64,000 nt of DNA from Chitinibacter bivalviorum (lineage in GTDB: Bacteria; Pseudomonadota; Gammaproteobacteria; Burkholderiales; Chitinibacteraceae), in the NCBI RefSeq assembly GCF_013403565.1, contig NZ_CP058627.1, positions 620,001 to 684,000 on the forward strand. The letters are read 5' to 3'. The first letter of the stretch is position 1, and every line of letters starts with the position of its first letter. The position numbers and the translations under genes were made by a program. A model generated the notes under the pieces. The model was not told the origin of the DNA, ran no database searches, and saw nothing but the letters and a program-made list of their open reading frames with translations. Shown here piece by piece: positions 58,319 through 64,000 of the stretch.

Positions 58319-60583
58319 TTATACTTTTACGCAATCTACATAGTAGAGGGTGCCGCCAGTTCCTTTTTCCGCAACCAAGCCGTGAGTGTAGGTCTCAAAG
58401 CCTGGGAATTTGCCGTTAAAGGCGCGGACAAATTTGAGGTAGTCAACGATGGTTTTGTTGAATACTTCACCAGGCACCAAGAGCGGAATGCCCGGTGGAT
58501 AGGGGGTCAACATGACGGCGGTGATACGGCCTTCGAGTTCATCGAGTGGTACGCGCTCGATTTCTTTGTGTGCCATTTTTGCAAATGCTTTCGATGGTTT
58601 CATCGCTGGCACGATGCCTGATAAATACATCTCGGTCGTCAATTTGGCCACGTTGTTTTCGCGGTAGATGCCGTGAATTTGCTGGCAAAGGTCACGCAAG
58701 CCGATGCGCTCGTATTGAGGGAATTGCACAACGAATTCCGGCAATACGCGCCACAGCGGTGCATTCTTGTCGTAGTCGTCTTTGAACTGCTGCAAGGCCG
58801 TTACCATCGTGTTCCAGCGACCTTTGGTAATACCGATCGTGAACATGATAAAGAAGGAGTATAGGCCGGTTTTCTCAATCACCACGCCGTGTTCAGCCAG
58901 ATACTTCGCTACGATCGCCGCTGGAATACCCTGATCGGTAAAGTCGCCGTCCACATTCAAACCTGGGGTCAGAATGGTAGCCTTGATTGGGTCTAGCAAG
59001 TTAAAGCCTTCGGCGATGTCGCCGAAACCGTGCCAATTTTCACCCGCTTTGAGCATCCACGCATCGCGGTGATCCAGACCTTCATCGGTCAAATCATCGG
59101 GGCCCCACACTTTGAACCACCAGTCGCTGCCGTATTCTTCATCGACTTTACGCATTGCACGACGGAATTCCAGCGCTTCAGACAGCGACTCTTCAACTAG
59201 CGCTGTACCGCCAGGCGCTTCCATCATCGCCGCCGCCACGTCACACGAGGCAATAATCGCGTATTGCGGGCTGGTTGACGTATGCATCAAATATGCTTCA
59301 TTGAAAATGTCGCGGTCCAGCTTATTATCGGTCGCATCTTGCACCAAGATTTGCGAGGCTTGCGAAATGCCAGCCAGCAATTTATGTGTCGATTGCGTCG
59401 AGAAAATCATCGAGTCTTTACAACGTGGGCGATCTTCGCCGATCGCATGGTAATCGCCGTAAAAGTCGTGGAATGCCGCGTGCGGCAACCAAGCTTCGTC
59501 AAAGTGCAGCGTTTCAATCACGCCATCGAGCAGGCCTTTGATTTCTTCGACGTTGTACAGCACGCCATCGTAAGTTGACTGGGTAATCGTCAAAACGCGT
59601 GGCTTGATATTTGGGTTTTCGGCCAATTTTTCACGGCAGAATGGGTTGGCTAGCATTTTTTGGCGGATTGATTCTGGCTCGAATTCGCTGCGTGGAATCG
59701 GGCCGATAATGCCGTAGTGATTGCGCGTCGGCATCAGGAAAATCGGCACCGCGCCCGTCATCATAATGGCGTGCAAGATCGATTTATGGCAGTTGCGATC
59801 GACCACGACGATATCGCCCGGCGCAACCGTTGAGTTCCAAACGATCTTGTTCGATGTTGAGGTGCCGTTGGTCACGAAGTACAAATGATCAGCGTTAAAA
59901 ATGCGCGCCGCATTGCGCTCAGACGCCGCCACTGGTCCGGTGTGATCGAGTAACTGGCCGAGCTCTTCCACCGCGTTACACACGTCAGCGCGCAGCATAT
60001 TTTCGCCGAAGAACTGGTGGAACATCTGGCCGACAGGCGATTTCAAAAACGCCACGCCACCCGAGTGACCCGGGCAGTGCCATGAATACGAGCCATCTTG
60101 CGCGTAATTGGTCAACGCACGGAAGAATGGTGGCGCTAAGCTATCGAGGTAAGATTTTGCTTCACGAATAATGTGGCGCGCCACAAACTCGGGGGTATCT
60201 TCGTGCATGTGAATGAAACCGTGCAGCTCACGCAATACGTCATTGGGTATATGACGTGCGGTACGGGTTTCACCATACAAATAGATAGGAATATCAGGGT
60301 TGCGGCGGCGAATTTCGGCCACAAAAGTTCGCAAATGTTCCAGCGCATTTTGGGTTTCTTCAACCGAACCACCGCCAAATTCTTCATCGTCGATCGACAT
60401 GATAAAGCCACAAGCACGGCTTTGCTGCTGCGCAAAAGAGGTTAGGTCACCATAGCTGGTGTAGCCCACCACATCCGTACCCTCGGCCTCAATCGCGGCT
60501 GCCAATTCACGGATACCGGAACCGCTGGTGTTCTCCGAGCGGAAGTCTTCGTCGATGATGACGAGGGGGAAGTAAAAGCGCAT
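58319..60583 (-). CDS. Orn/Lys/Arg decarboxylase (probably arginine or lysine decarboxylase)
   Basis: Large PLP-dependent basic amino-acid decarboxylase of 754 residues, the length of AdiA/LdcC. It has an N-terminal receiver-like wing domain (about 1-130), a linker, then the PLP-binding core with HCPGHSGGVAF, VTNGTSTSNKIV and the Schiff-base lysine K401 in STQSTHKLLAG. The C-terminal domain ends in PYPPGIPLLVPGE. Members act in acid resistance or polyamine/cadaverine synthesis. The sequence alone does not fix the substrate. It is monocistronic, with no antiporter gene beside it. Confidence 0.88.
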   Translation of the reverse strand: MRFYFPLVIIDEDFRSENTSGSGIRELAAAIEAEGTDVVGYTSYGDLTSFAQQQSRACGFIMSIDDEEFGGGSVEETQNALEHLRTFVAEIRRRNPDIPIYLYGETRTARHIPNDVLRELHGFIHMHEDTPEFVARHIIREAKSYLDSLAPPFFRALTNYAQDGSYSWHCPGHSGGVAFLKSPVGQMFHQFFGENMLRADVCNAVEELGQLLDHTGPVAASERNAARIFNADHLYFVTNGTSTSNKIVWNSTVAPGDIVVVDRNCHKSILHAIMMTGAVPIFLMPTRNHYGIIGPIPRSEFEPESIRQKMLANPFCREKLAENPNIKPRVLTITQSTYDGVLYNVEEIKGLLDGVIETLHFDEAWLPHAAFHDFYGDYHAIGEDRPRCKDSMIFSTQSTHKLLAGISQASQILVQDATDNKLDRDIFNEAYLMHTSTSPQYAIIASCDVAAAMMEAPGGTALVEESLSEALEFRRAMRKVDEEYGSDWWFKVWGPDDLTDEGLDHRDAWMLKAGENWHGFGDIAEGFNLLDPIKATILTPGLNVDGDFTDQGIPAAIVAKYLAEHGVVIEKTGLYSFFIMFTIGITKGRWNTMVTALQQFKDDYDKNAPLWRVLPEFVVQFPQYERIGLRDLCQQIHGIYRENNVAKLTTEMYLSGIVPAMKPSKAFAKMAHKEIERVPLDELEGRITAVMLTPYPPGIPLLVPGEVFNKTIVDYLKFVRAFNGKFPGFETYTHGLVAEKGTGGTLYYVDCVKV

Positions 60584-60618
60584 GGTGGTTTCAATCTCAA
60601 TTTAAATAACCAAAAGGA

Positions 60619-60647
60619 AAGGACAATGAAAATGTTTCATTGTCCTT
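60619..60647 (-). terminator. Terminator of the minor pilin operon
   Basis: Perfect 13-pair stem AAGGACAATGAAA / TTTCATTGTCCTT with a three-base loop. On the minus strand it is followed by TCCTTTTGG, a modest T-rich run. It lies 50 bases after the pilV stop. Confidence 0.72.
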
Positions 60648-60697
60648 GGCCTATTTTATCTCAAACAATATTGCAGCGTTGACTTGATTTTCCTATT

Positions 60698-61315
60698 CTA
60701 TGGCACACATGTGACCCCATCTCCCCATGCCATCGCACCATATAAGGTTCCAGGTTTAAAGCCGGCTTGCCCACAAAAACCACTATTGGGACCTGTCACG
60801 CAGGTATAGTCTTTGCTATTAAGTGTTACCACTTGCCCTGCCGAATAAGCTGGGGTTTTATCAACATATGGAATGCCAACGCATTTAGTTGGTGCTGGCG
60901 TACTTACCGGAGCCCCTAAGCCAAGTGAAGTACTTCCTGTACCTATGTATGTGCTTGTAGTTAGTAATTGCTTCTCACCAAGTGCATTAGTCCAGCATAC
61001 ATTGACTGAATAATGTTTTACGCCATTTGAACCTGCTATGTCGTTTGCTTTCCAGTAGGTGTAAAACGCACTTGTGGAGCAATCGCTTGGTGTTGTCACT
61101 GCACCACTTGTAAGTGTTGCAGCGCCTTTAGTTCTGGCATTTTCAATATATCGTTGTGCGATAGCAAGTGCTTTTGAACGATCTCCCGCATGATTGACAC
61201 TACGATATAAATTGCCAGTAAATCCAGAAAGTCCCAATAAGCCTATCGATAAAATGGCAACGGATACAAGCACTTCAATTAGGCTAATTCCTTGTTGATC
61301 AGTTTTGCTTGGCAT
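60698..61315 (-). CDS. pilV: Type IV pilus minor pilin PilV with a C-terminal chitin-binding-like module
   Basis: A 205-residue pre-pilin. A short basic leader ends QQG before ISLIEVLVSVAILSIGLLGLSGF, the class III cleavage site with E5 and the hydrophobic helix. The PilV-like pilin body follows to about residue 140. Residues about 147-205 look like a CBM5/12 (chitin-binding type 3) module: AYSAGQVVTLNSKDYTC, SGFCG, FKPG, AMAWG and a final Cys, a pattern common at the C-terminus of chitinases. The gene overlaps the pilX stop (TAATG) and is last in the operon. The module would sit at the pilus tip or shaft and could bind chitin; that is an inference. Confidence 0.88.
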   Translation of the reverse strand: MPSKTDQQGISLIEVLVSVAILSIGLLGLSGFTGNLYRSVNHAGDRSKALAIAQRYIENARTKGAATLTSGAVTTPSDCSTSAFYTYWKANDIAGSNGVKHYSVNVCWTNALGEKQLLTTSTYIGTGSTSLGLGAPVSTPAPTKCVGIPYVDKTPAYSAGQVVTLNSKDYTCVTGPNSGFCGQAGFKPGTLYGAMAWGDGVTCVP

Positions 61316-62643
61316 TAGAAGTCTCTCCAGGTGCCGCTACTAAAATTGGCGGTGAGAGTTGAACCACTTGGAAGTCTAGCCTTTTTCGCATCAGCCACTA
61401 CATCCCAAGACAATTGACCAACAACATCTCCAGCGAATGCTGCAGAGCCGATAATTTTCATTGAGCCGGCCGCTGTTGATTTTGCATTCCCATAAACATA
61501 TAAAAAACCGTCAAAAGTTGAAGTTCCCCAACTCATGTTTAAGTCACCTTCTACAACTAGGGTAAGTCCATTGGGGTATTTAACTGGATCTGCGCCTAAG
61601 GCGGGCGATGGTGACGCATTGATACTGAAATTACCGCTGATAACTACCGTCGTTTTGCCTGCACAGACTCCACCTCCAGCTAAAGCCGTGTTTAGATCAA
61701 CCTGGTCTTTATCTCCAGTCAGTACGCAAGTTGTTGCTTCAGCTTTGAAGTCAGACATGCTTTTATTGAAGTATTTCTTAAAGTGATTGTCTTTGCTAGG
61801 GTCGCTTTGAATATTGTATTTTGGGTTGTAGCGATCCGCGCTGCCATTACTAGAGCAACCAGTACCTGTTTGGCAGCCTGTTATATCGTCGGTAGTACCT
61901 ACGCCACTATTGGTAGGTACACTTCCCAAACTTAAACCGCAATTGAATACACTATTTGCAGGGTTTCCTGAAATATTGGTGGTGCCATGAATACTAGGGC
62001 CATTCACACCTTCAAATTTACCATTGATCTCCATCGGACAAATTTTGCGCTGGCCAATTGTAAATTCGGTCATTACAAATGCATCAGAATAAGTACATGA
62101 GTCGGCGCAGCCACGACTAATCAATACAAAGCGTGGAGGGACACCAGGCGTTGCGGAGGTTATTGAATATAAATACACAGAGTATTCTTGTTTTTGTCCA
62201 TTTAGGTCTGTACCATCGCTTGCTTTTGCCAAAGCCAACGCTTCGCTTTTAACTGGGATTAGGCCGCTTAAGCTAAAGTTGTGTACATATGTATCATTGG
62301 TATTGTTTAAATACCCTTTGTTATTAATTTTTGCTTTGTTGTCAAATGCAGATTTAAGGGTCCAGTCGCTTCCTCCTCCTGTGGGAGGGTCAAAATAGAT
62401 TTTATAATTTTTTGTGTCGTCTGAACTTGAAATGATTCCCATGAAATTTTCTAGGCCAGATTGTGCTGCTTCTAATGCGAGTGATTTCTTGTATGCATTT
62501 GCGCTGGTTTTTTGTTCTATAATGATAGAGCGATTAGTGTAAAGAGTCATCAAACCCAATACAATCAAAATTACAATAGAAACTAATAGCGTTGCTACAC
62601 CACGTTGTGTATGTACTCGAATTGGTATTGATTTAGCGTTCAT
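61315..62643 (-). CDS. pilX: Minor pilin assembly protein PilX
   Basis: A 442-residue PilX-type protein. The leader ends QRG before VATLLVSIVILIVLGLMTLYTN, a pilin-like helix lacking the usual E5, as is typical of PilX/PilK. It is more than twice the normal length. Beyond residue 180 there are paired cysteines, many Gly/Asn/Ser residues and a C-terminal part (VVEGDLNMSWGTSTFDGFLYVYGNAKST) suggestive of a beta-helix. The extension may be a surface-exposed or adhesive domain. It lies between pilW and pilV on one transcript. Confidence 0.82.
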   Translation of the reverse strand: MNAKSIPIRVHTQRGVATLLVSIVILIVLGLMTLYTNRSIIIEQKTSANAYKKSLALEAAQSGLENFMGIISSSDDTKNYKIYFDPPTGGGSDWTLKSAFDNKAKINNKGYLNNTNDTYVHNFSLSGLIPVKSEALALAKASDGTDLNGQKQEYSVYLYSITSATPGVPPRFVLISRGCADSCTYSDAFVMTEFTIGQRKICPMEINGKFEGVNGPSIHGTTNISGNPANSVFNCGLSLGSVPTNSGVGTTDDITGCQTGTGCSSNGSADRYNPKYNIQSDPSKDNHFKKYFNKSMSDFKAEATTCVLTGDKDQVDLNTALAGGGVCAGKTTVVISGNFSINASPSPALGADPVKYPNGLTLVVEGDLNMSWGTSTFDGFLYVYGNAKSTAAGSMKIIGSAAFAGDVVGQLSWDVVADAKKARLPSGSTLTANFSSGTWRDF

Positions 62644-62646
62644 AAT

Positions 62647-63273
62647 TTAAGAGCCCGAATTCGCAGTTGTTTTAGTCGGCATATTTTGCAGGACGATTTG
62701 CTCTTCTAGTGCAAAAGTAATTTTTGCATCATTATTTAATTCGCCTTGAATTGTTATCCGGAGTAGTGGGCGGTTGGCGTCGTCTTCAATGCTTGGCTCA
62801 AATACGGTTATTTTATTGTTCGAATCCATCGTAAGTACTGCCCAATTTGAATTTGTCGCTGCATCTGCGGGGCAGGTGGTGATTGCCGTGGATTTATTGG
62901 TATACATATACAATCTATTGTTATCTAGAAGAAATCCACCGACACGTAATAATCCTCTCTCGTCGATGTAGCTATAAAGAACGCAATTCTCCTTGCTCAG
63001 TGTCCCATTAGTTTTTCCAGTATAAATATTGGAAACGGTTGCGGCACTCCCATAAGGTTTGTAACCAGCGCGCCGCAGATCGCGTTGAATAAAATCGGCT
63101 GTTGATTTTATTTCTTGCTGTAATTTGCTTTGAGATAGCATGTTGCTAGAGGTTTTTAGATTGCCGAGAAAAAAAGTAAATGCTCCACCTATTATTAATA
63201 GACCTAAAGCTAAGGAAACTAGAATTTCCACCAAGGTGAAGCCACCTTGGTTTTTCTGGTGTCTAACATGCAT
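62647..63273 (-). CDS. pilW: Minor pilin PilW
   Basis: A 208-residue pre-pilin with the cleavage motif QGG before FTLVEILVSLALGLLIIGGAFTFFLG, including E5. LKTSSNMLSQSKLQQEIKSTADFIQRDLRRAGYKPYG is the characteristic PilW segment in which the RRAGY motif follows the pilin helix. It overlaps the end of fimT by eleven bases and lies three bases before pilX, so the operon is tightly packed. It probably forms part of the priming complex of the type IV pilus. Confidence 0.88.
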   Translation of the reverse strand: MHVRHQKNQGGFTLVEILVSLALGLLIIGGAFTFFLGNLKTSSNMLSQSKLQQEIKSTADFIQRDLRRAGYKPYGSAATVSNIYTGKTNGTLSKENCVLYSYIDERGLLRVGGFLLDNNRLYMYTNKSTAITTCPADAATNSNWAVLTMDSNNKITVFEPSIEDDANRPLLRITIQGELNNDAKITFALEEQIVLQNMPTKTTANSGS

Positions 63274-63808
63274 TTGGATAACCTGCTATTTTACTTGTGC
63301 CAGATGAGCTTAAACAAACACTGCCGATTACTGAGAGAGAAGTTTTTATTTTGCCTACATTACTTTGCTCAATATCTAAAATTTGTGTCGTAGTTAGTGA
63401 TGAAACTCCATCTTTGTTTAAAGGTAGGCCTCGTACTGGGTCAAATGCAATTTCATCGAAACTTGTTGATGTTTTGGTGAAACTAACATTACTAGGGCTG
63501 CCTACTCTTTTAATCTCACAAAAATTAGCATCACTCGGAGATGTTTTTGTGCAGTCACAAATAGTCGTTTTGTTACTTAATCCATAGCATGTAGATTCAA
63601 CGTGTAGTCTAACCATTTTATTAGTACGAATAGCTTCAGACCTGGCAAAAACAAGATCTTGTGCGAGATTCTCAGCGATTCCCTTTAGTCGAGTCTGATT
63701 AAGGAATAATGTGAGATTCGGAATTGCTATGGCAAGAACAATACTCAATAACGCAATCGTGATCATCAATTCAGTCAAGGTAAAGCCAGATATTGTGGTT
63801 TTAGTCAC
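63263..63808 (-). CDS. fimT: Minor pilin FimT/FimU (GspH-like)
   Basis: A 181-residue GspH/FimT-family pre-pilin: SGFTLTELMITIALLSIVLAIAIPNL gives the cleavage site and E5 helix, and NLAQDLVFARSEAIRTNKMVRLHV is the typical GspH segment. Several cysteine pairs are present (CYGLSN, CDC, C-terminal VCLSSSG to NAC). The start is a GTG at 63808, directly after the stop codon of the upstream pilin gene, with GGAG eight bases before it. FimT also binds DNA in some transformable species, a possibility here without direct evidence. Confidence 0.85.
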   Translation of the reverse strand: MTKTTISGFTLTELMITIALLSIVLAIAIPNLTLFLNQTRLKGIAENLAQDLVFARSEAIRTNKMVRLHVESTCYGLSNKTTICDCTKTSPSDANFCEIKRVGSPSNVSFTKTSTSFDEIAFDPVRGLPLNKDGVSSLTTTQILDIEQSNVGKIKTSLSVIGSVCLSSSGTSKIAGYPNAC

Positions 63809-64000
63809 TTATTTGCTCCAGCAGCCAGATGCAGGGGAGTATGTCGTATTGCCATTCGTAACCCCAATTGATAATGTTGTGCAATTCGTATCATTGGCTT
63901 GAGATTTGCTTGTATCAGCGACCGCTTCAATACAATAGCTAGTCCCATCTGGTGTACCAGTGCAATTGGTACCATTAAAACCTACAATTGTGATGTCGTA
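63809..64000 (-). CDS. PilE-like type IV pilin, C-terminal part (5' cut by window)
   Basis: The minus-strand frame from the window edge to a TAA at 63809-63811 encodes 63 residues ending CTTLSIGVTNGNTTYSPASGCWSK. The C...CW ending and the CTTLSIGVTNG strand are typical of the disulfide-bonded C-terminal region of major-type type IV pilins (PilE/PilA/ComP class). The N-terminal helix lies beyond the window. It abuts the fimT start codon, so it is the gene preceding fimT in the minor pilin operon. Confidence 0.7.
   Translation of the reverse strand, partial: YDITIVGFNGTNCTGTPDGTSYCIEAVADTSKSQANDTNCTTLSIGVTNGNTTYSPASGCWSK

Overview
The window is about 64 kb of ordinary chromosome from a Gram-negative betaproteobacterium, most likely order Neisseriales and of the chitin-degrading freshwater type (Chitinibacter, Deefgea or Iodobacter-like). 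This placement is an inference. It rests on neighbouring zipA and ligA with an unusually long LigA, a betaproteobacterial TCA gene order, an ElaB/YqjE/YqjK trio, and a type IV pilus cluster whose PilV ends in what looks like a chitin-binding module. GC is near 50%, falling visibly in the pilus cluster at the right end. I see no tRNA, rRNA, insertion sequence, prophage or CRISPR.

Layout. 0-9.7 kb: end of gcvP, a small unknown ORF, a VOC-fold protein, the uracil salvage pair upp-uraA, glnS, a secreted protein of unknown function, an SbmA/BacA/YddA-type ABC protein and hemE. 9.7-10.1 kb: a non-coding stretch with three DnaA boxes, then priA. 12.6-14.9 kb: a chemoreceptor fused at its C-terminus to a sugar-binding-protein domain. 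15.1-21.8 kb: an arn operon (arnT, B, C, split A, D) for adding aminoarabinose to lipid A. 21.9-36.9 kb: a TCA supercluster with mdh divergent from a GntR regulator, then sdhCDAB, sdhE, gltA, sucA, sucB, lpdA, sucC and sucD, broken up by intergenic repeats. 37.0-40.4 kb: a minus-strand block with two unknown exported proteins (one frameshifted), a protein loosely resembling FliD and an orphan ParA. 40.5-53.4 kb: tex, a GDPD phosphodiesterase, a patatin/beta-barrel protein, apbC, zipA, ligA, an HTH segment in frame with galU, and elaB/yqjE/yqjK-like genes. 53.5-58.2 kb: cysM, a SemiSWEET, an RNase AM-like PHP protein, yciO, an M50 peptidase, a small membrane protein and a family 3 solute-binding protein. 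58.3-60.6 kb: a large amino-acid decarboxylase (minus). 60.7-64.0 kb: minor pilins pilV, pilX, pilW, fimT and the end of a PilE-like pilin (minus).

The genes cover central metabolism (apart from aconitase, isocitrate dehydrogenase and fumarase the TCA cycle is nearly complete), replication and repair (priA, ligA), division (zipA) and the cell envelope. The parts most worth a second look are the chemoreceptor-solute-binding-protein fusion, the chitin-binding PilV, the HTH-GalU reading frame, a family of intergenic palindromes with GGGTAT...ATACCC ends lying just after stop codons, the DnaA-box cluster before priA, and a possible slippage frameshift in a C6 tract.
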